NCBI GenBank assembly: GCA_018238825.1
Contig: JABCSP010000041.1
Span: 1 to 11,727, forward strand
Length of the DNA stretch: 11,727 nucleotides
Reading direction: 5' to 3'
From: Candidatus Thorarchaeota archaeon
GTDB lineage: Archaea > Asgardarchaeota > Thorarchaeia > Thorarchaeales > Thorarchaeaceae
The position numbers were made by a program, and so were the translations under genes. Shown piece by piece: positions 1 to 6,869 of the stretch. A model generated the notes under the pieces. It was not told the origin of the DNA. It saw only the letters and a program-made list of their open reading frames with translations, and made no database searches. Position 1 is the first letter of the stretch. Every line of letters begins with the position of its first letter.

Positions 1-1164
1 GTGCCCTCCAATCCAAACCTCAGTAGTGTTTGCCATTGTACCTTCAAAATACCAATCTGAAATAGTTGAATCCCAGTCAATGCCTACAAGTAATGCTGAA
101 CCTTCACGCTGTTCTCCTATACGGGTATAGTCTTCTATCAACTCATTATAGATAATCCCATCACCTTCTTGCACATCCGAATATACAACAAGACGAGACT
201 CTACATTAACAACTCCAAGTACATCATCAAGTTCAGTTAAGAGAGAGGAGTTAATCATATCAGAAATTTCGAGAAAATCAAACGAATCATTAAGAGGTGT
301 ACCATATAGTGAATATGCATCATAATACTGGTCTAATAGATTGGAATTACCTATGGCGATAACATTTGTACCCATTGATCTCATCAAATAGGACTGTGAT
401 GTTGTTTCCACTACGCCACCGCCCATCCAAAGGAGTGATGCAATTGTGAAGCTTAGAAATAACGATATGATAGTTCTTCGAGTTCCACGAATTCTTCGAC
501 CGGTTCCTTTAGCTGCAACACGAAAAGCTAATCCAAAACTATCAAGAAAACCAGTCTTAGTAACCTTGGAACCCACTTCAGGATTTAGTGCTAGCGAAGG
601 TGATTCTTGAACAGTATCATAAATGGGCTTCTGTGCAGAATAGTACCCAGCAAATATGTAAATGGCTGCTAAAAATCCGATTTGAAGAAGTGGAAAGTTC
701 ATTGTAAATTGGATATTTGGCAAGTAAGAAGATAACCAAATCATACCAATCATATAGAATATAGTTCCAAAGGATAATCCAAGAATCACACTAGCAAGGA
801 GCAATATTACTGATTGTGCCATGAAAAAGTCAAAAATAGTATCCAGTGTTGTCCCTACTGCCTTCATTAATCCAATATCACGGCGACGTGTAACCATCTC
901 CAATGATACTGTTGATGATACTACAACAGCCCCGAGTATGAAAACAAGTAACAGGATAAACCATACGAAGGTTGAGAAGAACATTCCCATTGAAGAGGTT
1001 AGAGTTCCTGTTATTGAAAAGGTTGAAACATCAAGAAGGACATTTCCAAATAAAAGGATGAAAGTTGTAGATGCTACTATGCTAGTCAGGGAGAATAGTA
1101 CAAGTGTTGACCTGAATGGACGTCTCTTAAGATCCTTCGACGCATAGGTCTGTAATTCAGACAT
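1..1164 (-). CDS. FtsX/MacB-like ABC exporter permease, 3' end beyond the window
   Basis: This frame runs open from an ATG at 1162-1164 to the window edge, giving 388 residues with no stop, so the C-terminus is missing. It is the membrane subunit paired with the ATPase encoded just upstream. Hydrophobic segments lie at about residues 18-43, 62-85, 113-140 and 158-173. The cytoplasmic motif TRRRDIGLMKAVGTT (92-106) matches the conserved FtsX-family coupling loop. A second basic stretch and helix (about 211-250) is followed by a long soluble, probably extracellular, region (251-388) with no further helix in view. This suggests a two-unit permease in which the complete FtsX core comes first. The start overlaps the ATPase stop by 8 bp (ATGTCTGA), typical of translational coupling. 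Family call is firm; the transported substrate is unknown (lipoprotein, lipid or peptide export are family options). Confidence 0.85.
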   Translation of the reverse strand, partial: MSELQTYASKDLKRRPFRSTLVLFSLTSIVASTTFILLFGNVLLDVSTFSITGTLTSSMGMFFSTFVWFILLLVFILGAVVVSSTVSLEMVTRRRDIGLMKAVGTTLDTIFDFFMAQSVILLLASVILGLSFGTIFYMIGMIWLSSYLPNIQFTMNFPLLQIGFLAAIYIFAGYYSAQKPIYDTVQESPSLALNPEVGSKVTKTGFLDSFGLAFRVAAKGTGRRIRGTRRTIISLFLSFTIASLLWMGGGVVETTSQSYLMRSMGTNVIAIGNSNLLDQYYDAYSLYGTPLNDSFDFLEISDMINSSLLTELDDVLGVVNVESRLVVYSDVQEGDGIIYNELIEDYTRIGEQREGSALLVGIDWDSTISDWYFEGTMANTTEVWIGGH

Positions 1165-1909
1165 CTGAATGCAACTCTCCTGCATCCATCTTGAACCGAC
1201 GAATCCCAGCTTGTTGTATAATACCCTCATCATGAGTCATTACAATAACTGCCTTACCCATAGAATTCAATTCGACCAGAAGGTCGCTTACCATCGCTCC
1301 ACTATCACCATCGAGATTTGCAGTCGGCTCATCTGCTAGTATGATGGGGGGATCATTAGCCATTGCTCTAGCTATTGCCACCCTTTGTTGTTCTCCCGAA
1401 CTAAGCTGCCAAGGAAGGTGGTCTGCTCGGTGTTCCATTTCGACCCGCTCAAGTAACTTCATTGCTTCATCTCGAAGTTTAGAGGGAGTCTTTTCGGAAA
1501 GCTGCATTGGAAACAGTACATTCTCCACTGCGGTTAATGTTGATATCAGATTATAACTTTGAAATATGAAACCGGTATTATTCAGTCTAAAGGATGATCT
1601 GAATGATTCATCATAATCACCGATTGGAACATCCATTATGTGAACTCTGCCAGAAGAACTCAAATCAATGGCTCCAATGATATTAAGGAGTGTCGTTTTC
1701 CCAGAACCTGAATGACCTGCGATGACAATAAAATCACCCAACTTCACTTCCAAATTTACATTTCGTAGAGCTTCTATTTCAATACGTCCTGCTTTGTAAA
1801 CTCGTGAAACCTCTTTCAACTTCACAGCAAATTTGATATCAGCAAAGTCAACAGTATCAAGATCAGCATCAGTGTAATCTACGACATCCTGGTATTCATC
1901 ATCAGCCAT
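1157..1909 (-). CDS. ABC transporter ATP-binding protein, LolD/MacB type
   Basis: A 250-residue ATPase that should power the FtsX-like permease encoded directly downstream. All nucleotide-binding motifs are intact: Walker A GHSGSGKT (65-72), Q-loop Gln117, signature LSSGEQQ (169-175), Walker B ILADEP (190-195), D-loop NLD (198-200) and switch His226. The LSSGEQQR form and the overall length fit the LolD/MacB/FtsE group of exporters and mechanotransducers. The first 27 residues are an unusually acidic extension (10 Asp/Glu) ahead of the family's normal first strand. The ATG is preceded by AGGTGAA at good spacing (+ strand 1915-1921). It overlaps the permease gene by 8 bp. A membrane-anchored winged-helix regulator lies upstream with a 125-bp gap, so local control of this exporter is plausible but not shown. 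Confidence 0.95.
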   Translation of the reverse strand: MADDEYQDVVDYTDADLDTVDFADIKFAVKLKEVSRVYKAGRIEIEALRNVNLEVKLGDFIVIAGHSGSGKTTLLNIIGAIDLSSSGRVHIMDVPIGDYDESFRSSFRLNNTGFIFQSYNLISTLTAVENVLFPMQLSEKTPSKLRDEAMKLLERVEMEHRADHLPWQLSSGEQQRVAIARAMANDPPIILADEPTANLDGDSGAMVSDLLVELNSMGKAVIVMTHDEGIIQQAGIRRFKMDAGELHSDV

Positions 1910-1950
1910 ATTGGTTCACCTATGAAATAGTCTTGAAACTAAGTCATTGT

Positions 1951-1957
1951 GCATATA
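1951..1957 (-). promoter_or_regulatory. Candidate TATA box for the ABC exporter genes
   Basis: On the minus strand this reads TATATGC and lies about 45 bases before the ATPase start codon, in the 125-bp gap after the winged-helix regulator gene. A transcript starting roughly 27 bases downstream would have a leader of about 20 bases containing the AGGTGAA ribosome site. Assigned by sequence and spacing alone. Confidence 0.35.
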
Positions 1958-2034
1958 CTGTCCTCAGCCCGTTTTCAAGATAAGCATAGAGGTTGGCAAC
2001 GGCTGCGCAAATCCGGGACGAACCTGGAGATCAA

Positions 2035-2835
2035 TTACACCAATATTTCTGAGCAGGTCAATGCAGTCCGTGCCCAATCAGTTAGTATGACTGGTTTCTC
2101 TCTTCCAAAGACCTTGATTGATCTCAGAATTTCAGCTTTCAGGAGAGAACTGGTATAGTAGGAAATGAGACTCTTATCCACATCGAGTTCTCTACTAATC
2201 TCTGCCTGTGTGGTCTGACCATTCTTCATACACTCATTCAGGATAGAGCCTACTGTAGGATTCCGAGCAAGGGCTGTTAGTAGAAGAACGCGTTCTTCAG
2301 ATGAATAATCGGGTGGAAAGATGTGTCTCACATTTCCAGCTCGAAGTGATACCACTTGACCATCATTCTCAAGATTCTTCAAGTGATATTGCAGAGCTCC
2401 CATTGCACATCCAAGAGTTCTATGAAGCTCGCGCAGATGAATACCTGGATTAGCAGAAACTTCATCCGCGATTCTATCACGTAGTTTGAGAATTCGTTTA
2501 TCCTTGTTACGTTCGATTGAAATGGTTCCTATGATCAGTGCAATAAAGCCCAAGTCGACCGATTTAGACACCCAATGATTCGAAAAAGTGAGCGTTCCAA
2601 TACCGGCCCATGCGATTGCATCAGCTGTGATATTGATTGTTCCGCTACTCGCTGTTGATAATGTGAAACCTAAATCGAGTACGGCTTGGTTATCATTTGA
2701 TGCAGTCGGTATCTCTTGAGCAATTAAATTCACACCACCAAACCCAGAACAAGACAGAGCAACACCAATTATCCCCCAAGTAATTAGCATGAATGATAAT
2801 CCAATGAGAATTTTTCTGGTCCATTGACTGCTCAT
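2035..2835 (-). CDS. Membrane-anchored double winged-helix transcriptional regulator
   Basis: The 266-residue protein has a hydrophobic helix at about 9-29, a polar loop of about 60 residues (30-88) that should face outside, a second hydrophobic segment at about 92-107, then a cytoplasmic part with two winged helix-turn-helix units. The first spans about 113-175, with the recognition region around GALQYHLKNLENDG (146-159). The second spans about 181-252, around AEISRELDVDKSLISYY (211-227). Both resemble the ArsR/MarR-like repressors common in archaea, and the layout is that of one-component regulators tethered to the membrane. The ATG has GGTGGTAG upstream at usual spacing. It follows the V4R genes by 71 bp and precedes the ABC exporter by 125 bp. 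It may sense an external or membrane signal and control the exporter, which is inference from position. Confidence 0.85.
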   Translation of the reverse strand: MSSQWTRKILIGLSFMLITWGIIGVALSCSGFGGVNLIAQEIPTASNDNQAVLDLGFTLSTASSGTINITADAIAWAGIGTLTFSNHWVSKSVDLGFIALIIGTISIERNKDKRILKLRDRIADEVSANPGIHLRELHRTLGCAMGALQYHLKNLENDGQVVSLRAGNVRHIFPPDYSSEERVLLLTALARNPTVGSILNECMKNGQTTQAEISRELDVDKSLISYYTSSLLKAEILRSIKVFGREKPVILTDWARTALTCSEILV

Positions 2836-2906
2836 GTCTATTCTACCACCACGAACCCTAATATGATTTCGTAGTTAAGCAAATTGTTTGTTGAAAGATT
2901 GCACTA

Positions 2907-3461
2907 CTAACCTGATCCACGAGGGGGGTAAGTCATTGTAATCTTGAAAGAGCAAGATTCTGCTCCAGTAGACATGCAAGTATCTTCTATTACGACAAGT
3001 TTCTCGTACTCAATTCTATTGAAGTCAGTGAGATATTCCAGAACTGCTTCGATAAAACCTAACAAGAAATGACAGCCGGGTTCTTCGGCTTCATGTCCAG
3101 ATGCATATGGGTTGTTTTCAATTTCGATTATTGCTTCCTCGTCAAGCCATAGTTTGTACAGTTTTGAGATTTTGATATCACCAAATGGTACAATCAATGT
3201 TTCCAAGGCCATTTTAATGAATTCGACTATACCCTTGAAGTCACCAGGAGGTTTCTGTTTTCCAACTTTAAAATACTCTCTCTGTGCTTCAAGACCAGCA
3301 AGTCTTCCTGCAGAATAGTAAAGGTCGCGTACACGATCTGGAAACATGACCTCAATTCTACTTCCAATCTTGTTCCAAGTCTTTGCAAAGAAAGCTGACA
3401 TCAGGTCGCGATCCTTCAACTTGCCTTGCCACCAAGGAATCACCTTATCCTGCTTTGACAT
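2907..3461 (-). CDS. V4R-domain protein with canonical Zn-site spacing
   Basis: A 184-residue protein whose C-terminal two thirds match the V4R (4-vinyl reductase) domain, part of the superfamily of ligand-binding domains in NO signalling and Golgi transport that also includes TRAPP Bet3. Visible hallmarks are YYSAGRLAGLEAQRE (48-62), the strand EIENNPYA (113-120), GCHFLLGFIEAVLEYL (129-144) and IEDTCMSTGAESCSF (158-172). Glu159-x2-Cys162-x7-Cys170 has the same spacing as the zinc ligands I recall for V4R phenol sensors of the DmpR/MopR type, with Cys130 as the likely fourth ligand. The N-terminal 45 residues (tryptophan-rich start, then basic) are not part of the domain. The start ATG follows GGAGAT at good spacing. 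It is third in the RB1 gene run, 70 bp after the smaller V4R gene. The ligand is unknown. Confidence 0.8.
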   Translation of the reverse strand: MSKQDKVIPWWQGKLKDRDLMSAFFAKTWNKIGSRIEVMFPDRVRDLYYSAGRLAGLEAQREYFKVGKQKPPGDFKGIVEFIKMALETLIVPFGDIKISKLYKLWLDEEAIIEIENNPYASGHEAEEPGCHFLLGFIEAVLEYLTDFNRIEYEKLVVIEDTCMSTGAESCSFKITMTYPPRGSG

Positions 3462-3531
3462 TTAATAATCTCCAGTATTAATTATTCTGAATAAATGCAG
3501 GTTAAGAGCTTTGTTGTGACATTCTATCGTA

Positions 3532-4005
3532 CTATCCAAGGCGGACATTCCAGACACATATGTCTGCACCTGTTGCGCGACACATCTCTTGAAACACCTT
3601 AGCATCTACACTCTTGAACTCAAGTATTGATTCGAGTATGCCACTAAATATTTCACAGTAACCGAAACCTCTCATCCCCTCAAGATTAACCTCTTGACAC
3701 CATACACAGTCATTGTCACTGATCCGAACTGAGCCCCGTGCAGTTTTCATATCGACATCAGTTGGCTTCTTATTATATAGGACTTTGTAGACAACTTCAA
3801 TAAGCTTGGAAACATCCTCACGGGTAGTAACATTGTCTTTGGTTTTCTCCACAATCTCGGTGTTGAGATATATCTGCTGACCAATCTCTCGTCCCAAATC
3901 GCGAAGTTTCTGATTTGCTTCGTCGATGTTGGATGTTTCTGAAAGAATTTTGTCAACATAATAAGCATAGAAACTTAGTAACAATGGATTTTCTATCTTG
4001 GGCAT
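3532..4005 (-). CDS. Small Cys-rich V4R/Bet3-superfamily protein (partner of RB1)
   Basis: A stand-alone domain of 157 residues. The pattern is an N-terminal helix (9-24), a second helix with LRDLGREIGQQIY (34-46), a middle helix ending VVYKVLYNKKP (71-81), the strand GSVRISDNDCVWC (91-103), then GYCEIFSGILESILEF (115-130) and FQEMCRATGADICVW (138-152). The order matches V4R domains, and the first half also resembles TRAPP Bet3-like subunits, which share the fold. Cys117, Glu140, Cys142 and Cys150 could form the V4R zinc site, although Glu sits one residue nearer the Cys than in the canonical motif. Cys100 and Cys103 add a CxxC that is also present in the paralogue at 6360-6782. The gene begins 20 bp after the roadblock gene stop, with AGAGGTT before the ATG, so the two are almost certainly co-transcribed. 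Function is unknown; a metal, redox or small-ligand sensor is the best guess. Confidence 0.75.
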   Translation of the reverse strand: MPKIENPLLLSFYAYYVDKILSETSNIDEANQKLRDLGREIGQQIYLNTEIVEKTKDNVTTREDVSKLIEVVYKVLYNKKPTDVDMKTARGSVRISDNDCVWCQEVNLEGMRGFGYCEIFSGILESILEFKSVDAKVFQEMCRATGADICVWNVRLG

Positions 4006-4025
4006 TGATTTGAACCTCTTGGTAA

Positions 4026-5000
4026 TTATTTGATTGTTCTGCCAATCATCTTAAGGCCTAATTTTCTGTATTTAGCAAGTGTCTGTACAACTCTTGGAAT
4101 TGGCAAACCTGTAGCTTTTGCAATCTGTTCTTGTGTTTGCTTACCATCACAAAGTCGAATAATGTTAATATCATCACCCGAAACTTTGGAGAGGTTTCCC
4201 TCAAACTTTGGGCATTTCACATATCGACCAATGGACCCACCATCGCCAGATTTAGTATCTTCAGTTCCTTCTTGAAATCGTGGTACTGTTATGATACTTT
4301 TTGTTGCTCCCCATTTCAGTAGATCAATAACTCGGTCAGTAGGTTGAAACATTGAGTCTGCAATACTCTCTATATTATTCGTCCCATCTACAAGCATTAG
4401 AACATCAAAACCAAAGTTTCGATATATTTTCTTCATCTCAGAATAAAGTTCTGAATTTAATGATAGGGCTTTTGAATAATCTGGACCCCTTATAGGAGTT
4501 GTAGAAGGTGACACACTGAAGTCATCAGGTGAAAGCTCCTCTGTAGTGGCACTTGAAGATTCAGAAACCGGTGAAGGTGCATCAGGAGTGTCTTCAACAG
4601 ATGAAGCATTGACTGCAATACTTTCAAGAACCTGAAGATTGCTATCGGATGACTCATCAAACTCCTCTGGTGGCGGTGGTAGCTCAATTCCTTCAAGTAA
4701 GCGAAGGACATTCTTTGTTTTTGCTATAGCAAGTCCTAGCTGGAGCTCTGGTACATATAAAACTGTGAGAATCCAGTTGTCATCAACTGGAGAAAGAACC
4801 ACAAGACCCTTGTCAGTATCGATTGTCATGAGGCGTAGGTCTTTTTTATAAAGTTGGATACTATTCTGAACCCTTGGAAAGAGTTCGTCAGGAAAAGCAA
4901 AGCTAACAAAGGGCCGACCAACTTTGGTCATCAGTGAATAACCGAGAACTTGGTCATCAAATCGTAGCTTTGATAGAGCTCGCTCTAAATCTTTGGACAT
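4026..5000 (-). CDS. Roadblock/LC7 domain protein with C-terminal winged helices (RB1)
   Basis: The 324-residue protein begins with a roadblock/LC7-type domain (about 1-106). The helix-strand-strand-helix-three strands-helix order is readable: ERALSKL, VLGYSLMTKVGRPFVSF, the helix after PDEL, VVLSPVDDNWILTVLYVPE, and a last helix ending LLEGI. A PPPP hinge (108-111) starts a Ser/Glu-rich disordered linker to about 170. Two winged-helix-like units follow: 182-243 (around LMLVDGTNNIESIADSMFQP) and 268-320 (around LCDGKQTQEQIAKATGLP). Roadblock domains dimerise and serve as docking platforms or regulators for small Ras-like GTPases (MglA, Rag); the winged helices could bind DNA or protein. RB2 at 6870-7811 has the same architecture and is about 50% identical across the first domain. 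AAGGTG precedes the ATG. No GTPase gene is in the window. Confidence 0.75.
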   Translation of the reverse strand: MSKDLERALSKLRFDDQVLGYSLMTKVGRPFVSFAFPDELFPRVQNSIQLYKKDLRLMTIDTDKGLVVLSPVDDNWILTVLYVPELQLGLAIAKTKNVLRLLEGIELPPPPEEFDESSDSNLQVLESIAVNASSVEDTPDAPSPVSESSSATTEELSPDDFSVSPSTTPIRGPDYSKALSLNSELYSEMKKIYRNFGFDVLMLVDGTNNIESIADSMFQPTDRVIDLLKWGATKSIITVPRFQEGTEDTKSGDGGSIGRYVKCPKFEGNLSKVSGDDINIIRLCDGKQTQEQIAKATGLPIPRVVQTLAKYRKLGLKMIGRTIK

Positions 5001-5001
5001 C

Positions 5002-5079
5002 TTATAACACCTTAAGGGTCATGGTGAAACCGCTTCCAGCCCGTTCAATTTCCTTTTCACAAAGTCTTCTGAAAAGCAT
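5002..5079 (-). other. Candidate 25-codon ORF or gene remnant before RB1
   Basis: From an ATG at 5077-5079 a minus-strand frame encodes 25 residues and stops with TAA one base before the RB1 start (TAAGATG). Its frame is open further upstream, to a TGA at about 5130, adding some 16 residues. The end GSGFTMTLKVL looks protein-like and recalls the last strand of a V4R domain or of a histidine-kinase ATPase domain, so this may be the tail of a lost gene. There is no convincing ribosome site for the ATG. It could also be chance. Confidence 0.2.
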
Positions 5080-5177
5080 TGCGGTGATGGTCTCAAATCT
5101 CTGTTTAATGATTATTCGAAAAATGTTAAGAGGCCATCAGTCTCTACATTTGAAATAGGGTAAATAGAGGCGATTTA

Positions 5178-5738
5178 ATGAAGAATTTGCTGGGCGGTCT
5201 TATTGGAGTTCTAATAGGAACCTTCGTATTAGTATCTCTGGCTGGCATAACAAGTCCAGCGTATTATTGGCCTTACAGCACAATTTGGATTATTCTTAGT
5301 GGGAGTAGTGGACTCATCTCAACCATTAATGGAATTTCAGATCCAAGCTTGCTACTTGGATACATTCTTACTTGGATCATTATCGGTGTGGTTATTTCGC
5401 CATTTTCAAAAAAGGGGTGGAACACAGTACGGTCAGCAGTCTGGGTAGGAATGATTCTCGGGATTCTTTCTCTTGTTTCAGTCTTACTTTTAGATGCGGA
5501 TTACTGGACATCACCCACGAGAAATATCGATTTAGTTTATCATTTTGTGACATCTCTTAGTGTATCATTGTGTGCCATTCCTAGTGCATTACCAACAACC
5601 TTGGTTATTGATAGGATTAAGAAACAAGCTGAAATGCCTATTCCAGAAAAGATTGAAACATCATGTGAATGTGGTGCTGTTTTCAAATCAAATCCACTGA
5701 TTTGTTCAGAGTGTGGGAAACAATTGCGTGATGACTGA
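5178..5738 (+). CDS. Four-helix membrane protein with C-terminal zinc ribbon
   Basis: A 186-residue protein with hydrophobic segments at about 4-23, 59-76, 86-106 and 120-143, the last followed by a basic stretch (RIKKQ) that puts the tail in the cytoplasm. The tail holds Cys163, Cys165, Cys176 and Cys179 in CECG...CSECG, a typical small zinc ribbon. Such ribbons on archaeal membrane proteins usually mediate protein or nucleic-acid contacts. The ATG has GAGGCG at normal spacing. It is divergent from RB1 (177 bp between starts) and convergent with the membrane gene at 5741-6304, with only 2 bp between the stop codons. The two membrane proteins have similar length and a similar run of helices 2-3 (W, then G-rich helix, then long Leu/Ile helix), so they may be distant paralogues. 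I do not recognise the family. Confidence 0.8.
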   Translation: MKNLLGGLIGVLIGTFVLVSLAGITSPAYYWPYSTIWIILSGSSGLISTINGISDPSLLLGYILTWIIIGVVISPFSKKGWNTVRSAVWVGMILGILSLVSVLLLDADYWTSPTRNIDLVYHFVTSLSVSLCAIPSALPTTLVIDRIKKQAEMPIPEKIETSCECGAVFKSNPLICSECGKQLRDD

Positions 5739-5740
5739 TA

Positions 5741-6304
5741 TTAACGATTTCTTGTAATGCCACCACCCAGTATGCCACCAACTACACATGCAATACAGGG
5801 ATAGATAGCTCCTTCCAGAGAAACTTGCATTAGCAATAGAGATGCGTTTGAAAATATAGCAGATATGTCAAACCCAGGGGAAATCATGAAGAATAGCAAC
5901 CATGTAAGAATAGCCCCAAGGATTGCAGCAAATACTGCAGAGAGAATTCCAGGAAGGAAGTCCCTAGCCAACAATCCAGCAACAAGTCCTCCAGTCCCCC
6001 ATGCAAGAAACATAAGCACTGAAGCTCCACTGGCACCATAACCTACAAGAGTTCCCAAGCTATCACCACCAAAAGCTGATGGATAGAGGATTGTACCTAC
6101 AATTGCAAGTCTGAGCTCAAGATCTGCATTAGATAAAAAGTCAGTAACAATACTTGAAGATATTAAATCCTCAGGCATGTATAAACCAAATGTCATTACG
6201 AGAAATGTTATTGCAAAGGCAGTAATGAGCCCGAACAATGTGCCTAGACCTTGACCCAAACCGGTAACCTCCATATGTCTTGATGATATATAGTATTTTC
6301 TCAC
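5741..6304 (-). CDS. Four-helix membrane protein, unknown family
   Basis: The frame gives 187 residues from a GTG at 6302-6304; an ATG 10 codons in (MEVTG) is an alternative, and neither has a clear ribosome site. Hydrophobic segments lie at about 20-42, 88-112, 117-141 and 163-184, with a 45-residue polar section between the first two. The helices are rich in Gly and Ala (for example CVVGGILGGGI at 173-183), suggesting tight helix packing. There is no zinc ribbon, unlike the convergent neighbour at 5178-5738. It lies 55 bp after the V4R gene at 6360-6782 on the same strand and is probably the last gene of that run. Its position next to roadblock and V4R genes suggests a membrane partner for that module, but no motif shows a transport or enzymatic function. 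Confidence 0.75.
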   Translation of the reverse strand: MRKYYISSRHMEVTGLGQGLGTLFGLITAFAITFLVMTFGLYMPEDLISSSIVTDFLSNADLELRLAIVGTILYPSAFGGDSLGTLVGYGASGASVLMFLAWGTGGLVAGLLARDFLPGILSAVFAAILGAILTWLLFFMISPGFDISAIFSNASLLLMQVSLEGAIYPCIACVVGGILGGGITRNR

Positions 6305-6335
6305 GTAATGATTTAACCCTATTCCATACGGCTAC

Positions 6336-6357
6336 TCTTCCTTAAAATTTAGGAAGA
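6336..6357 (-). repeat. 7-bp inverted repeat in the V4R-membrane gene gap
   Basis: TCTTCCT (6336-6342) and AGGAAGA (6351-6357) are perfect inverted copies around an 8-base AT-only loop, starting 2 bp after the stop codon of the V4R gene. In RNA this would be a small hairpin between two same-strand genes. No T-run follows, so it is not a classical terminator; a processing or attenuation site is possible. Confidence 0.35.
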
Positions 6358-6359
6358 AC

Positions 6360-6782
6360 TTACGCTAATAGATTAAGGGTCCAGGTGCAGGTTTCGTCAC
6401 CTAAAGCCCGACAGGACTCCTGATAACTCTCGGCTGAGAACCCACGTAGTTTCATGACAGCATCGAAAACTCCGCTAATAAGCACACAATATTGTAACCC
6501 AGGCATATCGTTGATTACTACACCGTGACAAATAGGACAATTATCATCAGTGAACTTGATTGTCTTCTTGTCATCACTGATATGTATGGCTGTGAACTCC
6601 TGACCAGAGTTTACTTTGTATGCTAGCTGTAGTGTCTTTGAGAATTGGTCAAAAGAAACAGCATGTTTTCTAATTTTATCTGCATAATCCATGAGAAGTG
6701 TTTCACCAACTCGAAAGCCAATGGCATTCATCTTATTGTTGATTACATCCACACTTTCACTTGTGCTCATCAGTAAATTCAT
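6360..6782 (-). CDS. Small Cys-rich V4R/Bet3-superfamily protein (partner of RB2)
   Basis: A 140-residue paralogue of the protein at 3532-4005. Shared landmarks are the helix with MNAIGFRVGE (18-27), TIKFTDDNCPICHG (74-87), LQYCVLISGVFDAVMKL (97-112) and YQESCRALGDETCTW (120-134). The cysteines (82, 85, 99, 124, 132) and Glu122 fall at the same relative positions as Cys100, Cys103, Cys117, Cys142, Cys150 and Glu140 of the paralogue. That conserves both the CxxC and the possible V4R zinc site. Compared with the paralogue it lacks most of the first helix. The reading frame stays open for 11 codons upstream of the ATG and could encode that helix (FQASYREL), but it has no ATG, GTG or TTG. An ATG at codon 5 is also possible. 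It is the gene after RB2, 87 bp downstream, repeating the RB1 arrangement. Confidence 0.7.
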   Translation of the reverse strand: MNLLMSTSESVDVINNKMNAIGFRVGETLLMDYADKIRKHAVSFDQFSKTLQLAYKVNSGQEFTAIHISDDKKTIKFTDDNCPICHGVVINDMPGLQYCVLISGVFDAVMKLRGFSAESYQESCRALGDETCTWTLNLLA

Positions 6783-6827
6783 GAGTTCACGGTAACTCGC
6801 TTGAAAGAGAACTTTTTATCTTGTCAG

Positions 6828-6835
6828 TTATAAAT
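6828..6835 (-). promoter_or_regulatory. Candidate TATA box before the V4R gene
   Basis: The minus strand reads ATTTATAA about 46 bases before the ATG at 6782, within the 87-bp gap after RB2. The spacing would give a leader of about 20 bases, so this V4R gene may have its own promoter in addition to read-through from RB2. Confidence 0.35.
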
Positions 6836-6869
6836 CGCCATCCAAGTTTTCCTTTAATACCTATTTTAT

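Noticed and set aside
821..1147. Plus-strand 108-codon open frame
   Set aside because: It lies antisense inside the FtsX-like permease, which has clear family motifs, transmembrane helices and coupling to its ATPase. The antisense product is low-complexity.
1975..2030. GC-rich patch between the regulator and ABC genes, examined as a tRNA or structured RNA
   Set aside because: AGGTT/AACCT can pair, but no acceptor stem, anticodon arm or T-arm pattern could be laid out.
1949..2158. Plus-strand 69-codon open frame across the end of the regulator gene
   Set aside because: It overlaps the winged-helix gene antisense; the peptide shows no domain or ribosome site.
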